This document shows, piece by piece, positions 13,723 to 22,028 of a DNA stretch of 25,090 nt (positions within the stretch are counted from its first letter, which is position 1; each line of letters begins with the position of its first letter). The notes under the pieces are model-generated. The model saw nothing but the letters and a program-made list of their open reading frames with translations. It was not told the origin of the DNA and did not search any database. This DNA comes from Lentisphaerota bacterium (GTDB lineage: Bacteria > Verrucomicrobiota > Kiritimatiellia > RFP12 > UBA3636). The stretch lies in assembly GCA_012514445.1 (NCBI GenBank), contig JAAZAI010000175.1, positions 1-25,090 on the forward strand, read 5' to 3'. The position numbers and the translations under genes are program-made.

Positions 13723-14598
13723 ATGAACAAAATCACCGCCATGCCCGAAGGTCAGTTGATGCGCAGCATCGTCAACCACCTCAACCAGATCCAAGAACTC
13801 ATCCTCGTCCGCGACGAGCAGCGGGCGCTCAAGGGCTCCGCAGCCGATTTCTCCGCCCTCAACAACAGCATAGAGACGATGGTCGACTCTCTCGACGGCG
13901 AGGCGAAGAGCATCTTCCAGCGGCTCTTCCGCAAAGACCACATCGTCATGGCGCCGATGAACAACGGCTCCTGCGCCGTCTGCGGCATGCACCTGGCCAT
14001 CGCCCAGATCCAGGCCGTCAAACTCTGCCAGCAGCTCATCACCTGCCCGAGCTGCGCTCGAATCATCTACGATCCCTCCGGGGCCAAATGGGTCGGGCAG
14101 CCCACGTCGCGTTCGAGCTCCGAGCCGAAAGTCGGCGTCGCCCGCTTCTCGTCCCCGGATCTGATGATCCCCGAACTCGCCGGCACGACCCCCGCGGAGA
14201 TCATCGAGGAATTCGCCCAGACCCTGCAGAAGGCCCAGTTCGTCGACGACGCGGCCAAGTTGGCCGAGACGGCCATCGCCCGCGAGACCATGCTCGGCAC
14301 GGGCATCGGCCACGAGCTCGCCTTTCCCCACGCGCGGGGCATCGAAGGCGGCGGCCTCGCACTCGCCTTCGGCGTCAGCCGCAAGGGAGTCAAATTCCAG
14401 GGTTTCGCTGACACGCCTGCGAAACTCATCTTCTTCTGCACGATTCCGACCGCCGTCAGCGCCTTCTATCTGCGCCTCCTCGCCAGCCTCACCGACGCCT
14501 TCGTCAAGGAGCCCAACCGCAAGGCCGCCCTCAAGGCCGAATCCTCCGTGGAGCTGTGGAAAGTCCTGACCAAGGCCACGCGCAAGACGCTCAAATAG
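13723..14598 (+). CDS. Zinc-ribbon protein fused to a PTS EIIA-like domain
   Basis: A predicted cytoplasmic protein of 291 residues with three parts. Residues 1-75 are helical and probably coiled-coil (QLMRSIVNHLNQIQELILVRDEQ). Residues 80-116 form a four-cysteine ribbon: C84/C87 (SCAVCG) and C108/C111 (TCPSCARIIYD). Residues about 150-290 match the PTS fructose/nitrogen EIIA fold, with the phospho-acceptor histidine at H203 in GIGHELAFPHARG and the following LALAFGVSRKGVKF strands. EIIA domains pass phosphate from HPr or NPr; no EIIB, EIIC or HPr gene is nearby, so a regulatory PtsN-like role is more likely than transport. The frame is open back into the repeat, but the promoter at 13670-13698 fixes the start at 13723, or at 13741; no clear ribosome-binding site precedes either. 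Confidence 0.82.
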   Translation: MNKITAMPEGQLMRSIVNHLNQIQELILVRDEQRALKGSAADFSALNNSIETMVDSLDGEAKSIFQRLFRKDHIVMAPMNNGSCAVCGMHLAIAQIQAVKLCQQLITCPSCARIIYDPSGAKWVGQPTSRSSSEPKVGVARFSSPDLMIPELAGTTPAEIIEEFAQTLQKAQFVDDAAKLAETAIARETMLGTGIGHELAFPHARGIEGGGLALAFGVSRKGVKFQGFADTPAKLIFFCTIPTAVSAFYLRLLASLTDAFVKEPNRKAALKAESSVELWKVLTKATRKTLK

Positions 14599-14632
14599 CC
14601 GCGGCTCCCCCGCAGGCAGACGGAGGCGGCCC

Positions 14633-15682
14633 ATGTCGACGCGCGACACACCACGCACGAGCTTCACGACCGCCGGCGCAAGGGCCGGACTGATGACGTT
14701 TCTCGCGCTCGCCGCCCTGCCCTTCCTCCACGCGTCGACCGCGGAAGCGGACGTCGCCACGAACCGGTACGACGCGATCATCCGGCGCGCCCCCTTCGGC
14801 CGCGCCCCGCGCCAGCCGACGCCCGAGGAGATCGCCGCCGCGCTCGCGCGCCAGGCGGCGCCGGCCGCCGAAACCGCCGAGAAGCTCGCCGACACCATCA
14901 AGCTCAACGCGCTCACGTCGTATCGCGGGGTGCCGGCCGCCGGGTTCATCGACACCCGCGCACGCCGGCCCTTCCTCCTGCTCGAAGGGCAGACGCTCGG
15001 GGGGTTCACGCTCGAGTCCGTCGACTTCCGGCGCGCCTCCGCGCGCCTCTCGCGCAACGGTGTCGCCGAAGACATCGCGATGAGCTTCGCCGCCGGCCAG
15101 CCGACGAACCTCCTCACCCATCCGACCCACGTTCTGCCTACCGCATCGCCCGCCACGACTGACGCCGCAGCGGTCTCCAAAACCGAGGCCACGCCCGCCG
15201 CCGGAGGAAAGCCGTCCACCGACATCGACTCCGCCCTCACTCCGGAGGCCATCGCCGCGGCCACCGTCGTCGACGCCTCCGGCGAAGCGCGCATCTCGTT
15301 CCGCGAACTCCACCGCCTCCGCGTCCAGCAGATGCGCGAGAAGGCCGACCAAGAGCGCCGCGAGCGCGACGCGCTCTCCAGCGCCGCGAAGGCCGAGGCC
15401 GAAGCCGCGGAGCGCAAGAAGAACGAAGAGGCCGAGGCCATCCTCGTCCTCGAGGAAAAGACGCGCCAACAGCATCGCGCGCAGGTCATCGAGGCCATCA
15501 AGCAGGGCTACGACGTCGCCATCGATTTCGAACTGACGCCCGCCGAGGCGAAGTCGCTCGCCGACGCCGGCTTCGCCATCCCCGACGAGGCGTTCAAGGC
15601 GGATCCTGAAGCCGCCGCGCCCGCGACTCCCGATACTTCGAAAGCCGAATCCGCCACGGCGGAAATTCCGGAAGAGCCCTGA
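14633..15682 (+). CDS. Envelope protein with N-terminal anchor and coiled coil, function unknown
   Basis: A 349-residue protein I cannot assign to a named family. Residues about 15-40 form an uncleaved anchor or signal peptide (AGLMTFLALAALPFLHASTAEA). Residues 92-150 (NALTSYRGVPAAGFIDTRAR through LLEGQTLGGFTLESVDF and RLSRNGVAEDIAMSF) resemble the short beta domain of type II secretion GspC/PulC or PilP proteins, but only in pattern. Residues 155-215 are a low-complexity Ala/Thr/Pro linker, 218-290 a highly charged coiled coil (QQMREKADQERRERD), and the C-terminus is acidic. A GGAGG site precedes the ATG by six bases, and it follows the EIIA-fusion gene after 34 bases. A secretion- or pilus-associated role is a weak inference. 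Confidence 0.72.
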   Translation: MSTRDTPRTSFTTAGARAGLMTFLALAALPFLHASTAEADVATNRYDAIIRRAPFGRAPRQPTPEEIAAALARQAAPAAETAEKLADTIKLNALTSYRGVPAAGFIDTRARRPFLLLEGQTLGGFTLESVDFRRASARLSRNGVAEDIAMSFAAGQPTNLLTHPTHVLPTASPATTDAAAVSKTEATPAAGGKPSTDIDSALTPEAIAAATVVDASGEARISFRELHRLRVQQMREKADQERRERDALSSAAKAEAEAAERKKNEEAEAILVLEEKTRQQHRAQVIEAIKQGYDVAIDFELTPAEAKSLADAGFAIPDEAFKADPEAAAPATPDTSKAESATAEIPEEP

Positions 15683-15685
15683 CCC

Positions 15686-16426
15686 ATGCCGATGACGACA
15701 TCCCCATCCCCGACACCTCCCGCAGGCGACGCGCTGCCGCTGCCCAAGCCATTCCGCGACCCCATCTCACCCGAGGAGTTCCGCGAAATCGCCACCGCCA
15801 CGCCGGGACGCACCATCCTGCTCCTCCGCCACGCCCAGCGACCCTCCATCGCCAAGGACGATCCGACCTTCGGCGAACACCTCGGCCTCACCGAGGCCGG
15901 CGAACAAGCGGCTCTCGACCTGGGCCGCCGCCTGCGCGGACTCGGTCCCAGCGCCTTCGCCGCGTCTCCGATGCGCCGTACGCGCGAAACCGCGCGCACC
16001 GTCGCACGCGGCATGGAACGCCACGACGCCCTCGTCCACGACGCCCCCGAGGCCGGCCTCGGAGGGCTCTGGATCACCGACCTCGCCGCCACGCACCGCC
16101 AGTACGCGGAGGAAGGCTCCGCCGCCGCCACGGACCGCTACCTGCGCGACGGCCGCTTCGATGGCTATCGCAGCGTGGCCGATGGCACGCGCCGAATGGC
16201 CGACTGGTTCGCCACGACCGATTTTGGCGAGCGCCACGCGCTCGTATTCAGCCACGACATCTTCATCGCCGCCTTTCTCCAAGGTCTCGGTGTGAGGCAG
16301 TTCGACTCCGCCCACTGGGTCGGCTACCTTCAAGGCGCCGCCCTCGCCCAAGATTCCGACGGCTCCTGGAGCGCCTTCTACTGCGTTCCCGACAAGCTGA
16401 ATTTCACTACGGCCTTTTTCCAGTAA
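15686..16426 (+). CDS. Histidine phosphatase superfamily protein
   Basis: A 246-residue phosphatase of the phosphoglycerate-mutase-like superfamily (branch 1). The catalytic RHG-type motif is LLLRHAQRP, with R48 and H49; RHA replaces the common RHG. LTEAGEQAALDLGRRL at 68-83 and SPMRRTRETA at 94-103 are the expected following blocks, and the second catalytic histidine is H190 in FSHDIFIAAF. The residues before 40 are Pro-rich and probably disordered. It begins three bases after the preceding stop with no clear ribosome-binding site, suggesting coupled translation; M3 is an alternative start. Family members act on sugar phosphates, phosphoproteins and other phosphomonoesters, so the substrate cannot be named. 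Confidence 0.85.
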   Translation: MPMTTSPSPTPPAGDALPLPKPFRDPISPEEFREIATATPGRTILLLRHAQRPSIAKDDPTFGEHLGLTEAGEQAALDLGRRLRGLGPSAFAASPMRRTRETARTVARGMERHDALVHDAPEAGLGGLWITDLAATHRQYAEEGSAAATDRYLRDGRFDGYRSVADGTRRMADWFATTDFGERHALVFSHDIFIAAFLQGLGVRQFDSAHWVGYLQGAALAQDSDGSWSAFYCVPDKLNFTTAFFQ

Positions 16427-16450
16427 CCAACCCCTCGCCAGAAAAACCAC

Positions 16451-17215
16451 ATGAAAAAACCAGCCGTTCCCGAAACCGCCACGATGTCCACGGGCAAGAA
16501 ACTCCGTCTCGTCTGGAACGACGAGTTCGACGGCCGCGGTCTTCCGGATCCCGCCAAATGGTCGTACGAGGAGGGATTCGTCCGCAACCGCGAGTTCCAG
16601 TACTACACTCGCGAACGCTCGGCCAACGCCCGCCGCGAAAAGGGCTCGCTCGTGCTGGAGGCGCGGCTCGACAGCCTCCGCCACGCCAACGGCGTCGCCC
16701 TTTGCACCTCCGGCTCGATCAACACCCGCGGCAAGGCCTCGTGGAAATACGGCCGCTTCGAAATCCGCGCCAAACTCCCCGGCGGCATCGGCGCCTGGCC
16801 CGCGATCTGGATGCTCGGCGACAACATCCCCAAGGTCGGCTGGCCACGCTGCGGCGAGATCGACATCATGGAGTACGTCGGCCACCGCAAGGACCAGGTG
16901 CACTTCACCGTCCACGCCCAGAACGAGGGCCGTCACGTCTCCAAGGGCGTGAACGTCAACTTCCCGACGGCCGAGACGGATTTCGCCGTCTACGTCCTGG
17001 AATGGGAGCGCGACGCGCTGCGCTTCTTCGTCGACGGCACCCTCGGCCTTGAGTTCAAGCGCGGCGACATCGCCATCGCGCCCTGGCCCTTCGACAAGCC
17101 CCACTACCTGCTGCTCAACCTCGCCATCGGCGGATCCTGGGGCGCCGAGAAGGGCATCGACGCCGCCATCTTCCCCTGCCGCTTCGAAATCGACTACGTC
17201 CGCGTCTACCAGTAG
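16451..17215 (+). CDS. Glycoside hydrolase family 16 protein (beta-glucanase type)
   Basis: A 254-residue GH16 enzyme expected to cut beta-1,3 or beta-1,3/1,4 glucans, or related galactans. The core begins with LVWNDEFDGRGLPDPAKWSYE, continues with GRFEIRAKLPGGIGAWPAIWML, and contains the catalytic block GEIDIMEYVG, with nucleophile E136, D138 and acid/base E141. The HFTVHAQNEG strand and the C-terminal FPCRFEIDYVRVYQ end are typical of laminarinase-like members. No signal peptide is visible: MKKPAVPETATMSTGKK is hydrophilic, so the protein appears cytoplasmic, unusual for a polysaccharide hydrolase. M12 is an alternative start. The gene stands 24 bases after the phosphatase and 27 before recN. 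Confidence 0.92.
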   Translation: MKKPAVPETATMSTGKKLRLVWNDEFDGRGLPDPAKWSYEEGFVRNREFQYYTRERSANARREKGSLVLEARLDSLRHANGVALCTSGSINTRGKASWKYGRFEIRAKLPGGIGAWPAIWMLGDNIPKVGWPRCGEIDIMEYVGHRKDQVHFTVHAQNEGRHVSKGVNVNFPTAETDFAVYVLEWERDALRFFVDGTLGLEFKRGDIAIAPWPFDKPHYLLLNLAIGGSWGAEKGIDAAIFPCRFEIDYVRVYQ

Positions 17216-17242
17216 CCTCCCGCAAGCTCCACGCACCCCGCC

Positions 17243-18922
17243 ATGATCGAGAAACTCACCGTCCAGGACGTCGCCGTCGTCGAATCCGCCGACATCGCCT
17301 TCGGCCCCGGCCTCAACGTCGTCACCGGCGAGACCGGGGCCGGCAAGTCCGTGCTCATCGGCGCCATCGACCTGCTCTGCGGCGGGCGGGCGGACCACGC
17401 GCTCGTGCGCCAGGGCGCTCAGCAGAGCGCCGTGATGGCCGAGATCGTCCTCCCCTCCGAAGCCGAGGCCGCGATCGCCCCGCTGCTCGAGGACGCCGGC
17501 ATCGACGCCTGCGAGGACGGCCGGCTCATTCTCCGCCGAACCATCTCCGCGGCGGGGTCCGGACGCTGCCTCGTCAACAACTGCCCGGCCACGGTCCAGA
17601 CGCTCCACCGCATCGGCGAACACCTGGTCGACCTCCACGGTCCACACGACAACCAGTCGCTCTTCAATCCCATCTTCCAGCTCGACGCGCTCGACGCCTT
17701 CGGCCGCTGCCGTCCGCTTCGCGACGCCTTCGCCGCGATCTGGCGCGAGCGCCGGGCCATCGAGCAGGAGCGCGAGGCCCTCGCCGGCGAAGGCGACGCC
17801 GTCGCGCGCGAACTGGACATGCTGCACGATCAGATCAAGGAGATCGCCGAGGCCGAGCTCTCGCCGGACACCGATGGCGACGCGCTCGTCGCCGAGCACG
17901 CCGAATCCGCGAACGCCGCCACGCTCCTCGAACTCGGCGGGGCCGTCCTGCAAGGCCTCTCGGAGGGCGAGGCCTCCGTCGTCGACCTCCTCGCGGCCGC
18001 GATCCGCGGCTTCGAGGACATGCAGCGCCACGGCTCGACCGAAGCGTCCGCCTGGGCCGCGGAGGCGAAGTCCGCCTCGATCCAAGTCGGCGAGCTGGCG
18101 AAGGCCGTCGCCTCGAACCTCTCCCGCATCGACGCCTCGCCCGAACGCCTGCAATGGCTCGAAGCGCGCATGACGCTCGTCCAGAAGCTTAAGCGAAAAT
18201 ACGGCGGATCCGTCGAGAACGTCCTCGCCTTCCTCGAGAAGGCGCAGGCGCGCGCCGGGGAGATCGCCGGCCGCGCCGGGCGGATCGCCGAACTCGACGC
18301 GCAGATCGCGGCGGCAGGACGCCGCCTCGACGACGCGGCCGCGAAGTTGACCGCCGTGCGCGCCAAGGCGAGCGGCAAACTCGGGACCGCCGTCTCGGCG
18401 CAGCTTGCCGACCTCGGCCTCCCGCACGCCGCGTTCCGCGTGGATGTCGCCCCCGCCGCCGCAGACCGCGAAAGCGGACGCGACATGGTGGAGTTCGGTT
18501 TCGCCCCCAATCCCGGCGAGCCCATGCGCCCGCTGCGCAGCATCGCCTCCAGCGGCGAGATCTCGCGCGTCATGCTCGCGCTCAAGACCGTGCTCGCGGA
18601 GCACGACACGATCCCCGTGCTCGTCTTCGACGAGATCGACGCGAACATCGGCGGCGAGATCGCCAACATCGTGGGCGCGAAGCTCGCGGCCGTCGGCAAG
18701 CTCCACCAGGTGATCTGCATCACGCATCTCCCGCAGGTGGCGGCGTGGGGACGCTCCCACTTCGCGGTGACGAAGCACGTCGAGAAAGGCCGCACGGCCA
18801 CCCGGATCAATCCCGTCGAGGGGGATGACCGCGTCGACGAACTCGCCCGCATGCTCGGCGGCGCCGACCTGACCTCCGTCACCCTCGCCCACGCCCGCGA
18901 ACTCCTCCAGAAGTCGCGGTAG
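17243..18922 (+). CDS. recN: DNA repair protein RecN
   Basis: An SMC-like ATPase of 559 residues, close to the E. coli length (553), that acts early in recombinational repair of double-strand breaks. The Walker A motif GETGAGKS is at 29-36, the DLHGPHDNQSL Q-loop region at 130-140, a long alpha-helical coiled-coil section spans about 150-380, the ABC signature SSGEISRVMLALK is at 436-448, and Walker B VLVFDEID at 459-466 is followed by ICITHLPQVAAW. It starts at the conserved MIEKLTVQDVAVVESADI N-terminus. No ribosome-binding site is obvious, but the gap to the preceding gene is only 27 bases. Clear housekeeping gene; no LexA-type box was recognised upstream. Confidence 0.96.
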   Translation: MIEKLTVQDVAVVESADIAFGPGLNVVTGETGAGKSVLIGAIDLLCGGRADHALVRQGAQQSAVMAEIVLPSEAEAAIAPLLEDAGIDACEDGRLILRRTISAAGSGRCLVNNCPATVQTLHRIGEHLVDLHGPHDNQSLFNPIFQLDALDAFGRCRPLRDAFAAIWRERRAIEQEREALAGEGDAVARELDMLHDQIKEIAEAELSPDTDGDALVAEHAESANAATLLELGGAVLQGLSEGEASVVDLLAAAIRGFEDMQRHGSTEASAWAAEAKSASIQVGELAKAVASNLSRIDASPERLQWLEARMTLVQKLKRKYGGSVENVLAFLEKAQARAGEIAGRAGRIAELDAQIAAAGRRLDDAAAKLTAVRAKASGKLGTAVSAQLADLGLPHAAFRVDVAPAAADRESGRDMVEFGFAPNPGEPMRPLRSIASSGEISRVMLALKTVLAEHDTIPVLVFDEIDANIGGEIANIVGAKLAAVGKLHQVICITHLPQVAAWGRSHFAVTKHVEKGRTATRINPVEGDDRVDELARMLGGADLTSVTLAHARELLQKSR

Positions 18923-18952
18923 GCGAGCAACACCCACCAAGGCGACGATTCC

Positions 18953-20278
18953 ATGATTCTCGAACACGAACTCACCCTTGAACAGCGGCTGCGCTCCCAG
19001 CGCAACATCAACGCCTTCAACGCCATCAACGGCTTTTCCTACATGTGCGTCGGCGAGACCATCATGATCCTGCTCGCCCTGAAGCTCGGTTTCTCGGACG
19101 TCGTGACCGCCGTGCTCGGCGGCATGATCTTCTTCGGCTTCCTGCTGCTGCCGCTGGGCAAGGTCGTCTCGGCCCGAATCGGCGGCGCCCGCGGCCAGGC
19201 GGTCTTCTGGGTGGTGCGCAACGTCGCCGCGCTCGTCGTGGCCTCGGCCGCGCCCTGGCATCGGCTGGGGCTCGCGAGCCTCGCGCTCGCCTGCCTGGTC
19301 GGCGGCTCCTTTCTCTTCTACGGCTTCCGGGCGGCCGGCGTCGTGATGTCTCAGCCGCTCCTCGGCGACATCTCGACGGAAGACGAGAGGCCCCGTTTCA
19401 TCGCGATCAACGGCGCCCTCTTCTACGCCGCCTGCTTCGTCTCGCTCGTCGCCATCAGCGTCGTGCTCAAGTTCACCGAATCGCTGCTCGCCATCGCGCT
19501 GATCATCGTGGCGGGCTCCGCGCTCGGCATCACCTCCTCGACCTTCCTGCGCCGCGTCGACGAAACCTCCGCGATCCGTGATTCGGCGCGGCGGCCCGTG
19601 GCTCGGGAAATGGTCGCAGGGATTCGCGACCGCTCGCTGCGCAGGCTGCTGCTGGGGAGCTTCGTGAACAACCTCTCGCTGGTCATGCTCCTGCCGGTGA
19701 CGGTGCTCTTCGTGAAGAAGGGCTACGGCGTCAGCGACACCGGGGCGCTGCTCTTCTCGCTGCTCCAGTTCGGCGCAAGCGCGGGCATGTCGGTCGCCGT
19801 GGTGCGGGTCAGCAGTCGGATCGGCCCTCGGCAGACGCTCATCGGCGCATACGGGGCGATGCTGGCGACAGCGGCGCTGTGGGCGATCGCGCCGGAGACT
19901 TCCGGCGTGGCGATCCCGTTCGCCGCGCTGCTCTTCGCCCTCAGCGGCTCGATCCGCGTCACGGCCGAGAACTCGGTGACGCACTACTTCCTGCAGACCG
20001 TTCCGGCCGAACGTCGCGTACCCGCCTCCATGCTGATGAACATGGCGACCGGCGTCGGCGCGGGCGCGCTCGGCATGCTGCTCTCGGGCTGGCTGCTGCA
20101 CCGCCTCGGCCAGGGGATCGAATCGCCGACGCCGGGCCCCGAGATGATCCCCCTCTACCGGCATTACTTCGCCATCGCCTTCGCGCTGCTGCTGCCCGGC
20201 CTCGCGCTGCTGTTGCGGATGGAGCCGCTCCCCATGGAAAAGCGGCGCCTGAAACGAAGCTGGTGGCAGGGTTTCTGA
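18953..20278 (+). CDS. Major facilitator superfamily transporter
   Basis: A 441-residue inner-membrane protein with about 12 predicted membrane segments (for example near 30-47, 52-75, 88-102, 108-130, 152-172, 178-194, 235-255, 265-285, 297-312, 318-336, 365-383 and 404-422), arranged as two halves with a soluble loop around 198-230. The first half has the motif-A-like GKVVSARIGGARG at 69-81, and the second RVSSRIGPRQTLIGAYGAM at 285-303. The substrate cannot be predicted. An AAGG element lies about 12 bases before the ATG. The gene follows recN by 30 bases and converges with the FAD oxidoreductase, whose stop lies only 12 bases away. Confidence 0.85.
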   Translation: MILEHELTLEQRLRSQRNINAFNAINGFSYMCVGETIMILLALKLGFSDVVTAVLGGMIFFGFLLLPLGKVVSARIGGARGQAVFWVVRNVAALVVASAAPWHRLGLASLALACLVGGSFLFYGFRAAGVVMSQPLLGDISTEDERPRFIAINGALFYAACFVSLVAISVVLKFTESLLAIALIIVAGSALGITSSTFLRRVDETSAIRDSARRPVAREMVAGIRDRSLRRLLLGSFVNNLSLVMLLPVTVLFVKKGYGVSDTGALLFSLLQFGASAGMSVAVVRVSSRIGPRQTLIGAYGAMLATAALWAIAPETSGVAIPFAALLFALSGSIRVTAENSVTHYFLQTVPAERRVPASMLMNMATGVGAGALGMLLSGWLLHRLGQGIESPTPGPEMIPLYRHYFAIAFALLLPGLALLLRMEPLPMEKRRLKRSWWQGF

Positions 20279-20294
20279 TCCGAACGAAGATCAG
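20275..20294. terminator. Inverted repeat across the two convergent stop codons
   Basis: CTGATC (20275-20280) and GATCAG (20289-20294) form a perfect 6-bp inverted repeat with an eight-base loop, exactly in the gap between the convergent MFS and oxidoreductase genes and including both stop codons. The stem is short and lacks T runs, so termination in either direction is only a possibility. Confidence 0.3.
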
Positions 20295-21892
20295 GGCGCG
20301 GCGGGCCGCTCGAGCACCTGGCCGTCGGCCAGCAGACGTTGGCGCAAAGTCTCGTAGGGAACCGCCTGCACCGGCGTCCCGGCCGCGAGGGCGAGGCAGG
20401 CGGCCGTCGCGGCGGACTGCCCCAACACCATGAACACCGGCTCCATGCGCACGGATCCGTAGGCGATGTGCGAACTGGAGATGCACACCGGGACGAGCAG
20501 GTTCGTGCATTGATCGGCTTTCGGCCGGATCGAACCGAACGAGATCTTGTAGGGCGCCTTGAGCCCCACCTGGATGTCGCCTTCGTTGCGGACATTCCCC
20601 GCGGCGTCGACGTAGCGCTGGCAGTTGTGCGAATCCATCTGGTACGAGCCCATGCCCACCGGCTCCGGCGTCTCGCGCAGGCAGCGGCAGTCCGCCTCAG
20701 TTTGCACATAGTCGCTGATCATGCGACGGGCCTCGCGGATGTAGAGCTGGTGCGGCCAGTGGCCACTGTCCGCGAACTCGTCCTTCGCCAGCCCCCACTC
20801 GCCGACGCGGCGGCGGATGGACTCCGGGACGCGCGGGTCGTTCGCGAGGAACCACATCATGCCTTGGTGGTAGACCACGTGATCGCGGAAGATCGCCTCG
20901 CGTGTGGCCTCGTCCGCTTCGGGATAGGCATGGTTCATGCCGATGTTGTCCGAACCGAACGCGCCGTGGTTGTTGGTGTCCGTCTTGCCGTTGGGCATCG
21001 CCTGATGGTTGCCGAATACCTCCATCCACTCCGGCAAAGCCGCGATGTACCGGGCAAGCAGTTCGTAGCGCAGGGGATCGTACCCCTCCGGCTTGGGATA
21101 GGCCATGCGATTCTCCGGCACGTTCGTCAGGCAGAGCCGGAAGTTGTACGCCTGGACCCGCGAATCGCCCGCGCCCTCCTCGCCCGGACCGCCTGCCTGC
21201 ACGCCCGGCAGCAGGCCGCTGGCGGGATCGCCCGGCACCCGATGGGGATCGACGTCCCGCAGGAACTGATGCTTCGTGGCGTTGGCCGTCTGCACGCCGT
21301 TGAGCGTCTCGTCGTAGACGGCGTTGCCTTCCCGCCCGACATGGTAGGACACGCCGGCCGCCGCCATCAAATCGCCCTCGTACGTCGCGTCGATGAACAT
21401 GGCGCCCTCGAAGACGCGCCCCCCGACCATCGCGATCGCGCGGATCGCCGACCCCTCGAGACGGACGCCGGCCGCGCGGTCGAGGCGCTCGCCGCGCACC
21501 ACGGCCACGCCCGCCTCGCGGAGCATGTCCTCGTAGATCGCCTCCGCCACGTGCGGCTCGAAGCGGAACAGCGCATCCTCGCCGGGCTGCATGAAGCGAT
21601 AGTCTTCGCGCTTCTCCCACGTCCACGAGGCCGGGTTCTCGTAATGGCGCCTCACGCGCCGGTAGAATTCCCGCGCCAGACCGCCGATGACGCGCTTGTC
21701 GCCGGCGTCCGTCATGCCGAGCCCGCCGCTCGTGAGCCCGCCGAGATGGCGCCCTGGCTCGACGATCACGACGCGGCGCCCCATCCGGGCCGCCTGGACG
21801 CCGGCGACCACGCCCGCGCTCGTCCCGCCGTACACGACCACGTCATAGACGTCTTTCGATGCCAAAGAATCCGATTCCGCTTGCCGCTTCAT
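20291..21892 (-). CDS. FAD-dependent oxidoreductase (FAD_oxidored family)
   Basis: A 533-residue flavoprotein. The N-terminal dinucleotide fold is YDVVVYGGTSAGVVAGVQAARMG (16-38), with the FAD-ribose-binding glutamate E45 in VVIVEPGRHLGGLTSGGLG, followed by the FIDATYEGDLMAAAGVSY block (about residue 170 onward) and a C-terminal FAD-closing segment VCISSSHIAYGSVRMEPVFMVLGQSAATAA. This matches the family common in Planctomycetes, Lentisphaerota and Kiritimatiellota, usually found near carbohydrate or sulfatase genes; its substrates are undefined. Unlike many relatives there is no signal peptide or Tat motif, so the enzyme appears cytoplasmic. A GGAGGA site lies eight bases before the ATG. It is divergent from the exosortase operon. 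Confidence 0.9.
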   Translation of the reverse strand: MKRQAESDSLASKDVYDVVVYGGTSAGVVAGVQAARMGRRVVIVEPGRHLGGLTSGGLGMTDAGDKRVIGGLAREFYRRVRRHYENPASWTWEKREDYRFMQPGEDALFRFEPHVAEAIYEDMLREAGVAVVRGERLDRAAGVRLEGSAIRAIAMVGGRVFEGAMFIDATYEGDLMAAAGVSYHVGREGNAVYDETLNGVQTANATKHQFLRDVDPHRVPGDPASGLLPGVQAGGPGEEGAGDSRVQAYNFRLCLTNVPENRMAYPKPEGYDPLRYELLARYIAALPEWMEVFGNHQAMPNGKTDTNNHGAFGSDNIGMNHAYPEADEATREAIFRDHVVYHQGMMWFLANDPRVPESIRRRVGEWGLAKDEFADSGHWPHQLYIREARRMISDYVQTEADCRCLRETPEPVGMGSYQMDSHNCQRYVDAAGNVRNEGDIQVGLKAPYKISFGSIRPKADQCTNLLVPVCISSSHIAYGSVRMEPVFMVLGQSAATAACLALAAGTPVQAVPYETLRQRLLADGQVLERPAAP

Positions 21893-21942
21893 GGCACATG
21901 TCCTCCGGTGTGACCGACACTCGTTTCAATCGACTGTGCTCA

Positions 21943-21971
21943 AGCCTACCCGAAACCGCTCCCTTGCGCAA
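21943..21971 (-). promoter_or_regulatory. Candidate promoter of the FAD oxidoreductase
   Basis: On the minus strand TTGCGC (21971-21966), 17 bases, then TAGGCT (21948-21943). The -35 lies in a 10-bp palindrome, CTTGCGCAAG (21963-21972), which could be a regulator site. Both hexamers are only moderate matches. Confidence 0.35.
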
Positions 21972-21989
21972 GAGCGAAGATTTCCGGGA

Positions 21990-22018
21990 TTGAAAAATGC
22001 GGCGTTCTTCGGTAAGCT
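21990..22018 (+). promoter_or_regulatory. Candidate promoter of the exosortase operon
   Basis: TTGAAA (21990-21995), 17 bases, TAAGCT (22013-22018). The predicted start point near 22025 is only about four bases before the ATG at 22029, implying a nearly leaderless message, in keeping with the absence of a ribosome-binding site there. Confidence 0.45.
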
Positions 22019-22028
22019 ACACGGGCAT

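Noticed and set aside
15767..20164. A 1465-codon open frame on the minus strand across five plus-strand genes
   Set aside because: It is antisense to well-identified genes (phosphatase, GH16, recN, MFS) and to the short gaps between them. Its translation is low-complexity and rich in Arg, Gly, Ala, Asp and Glu, as expected from high GC3 on the opposite strand.
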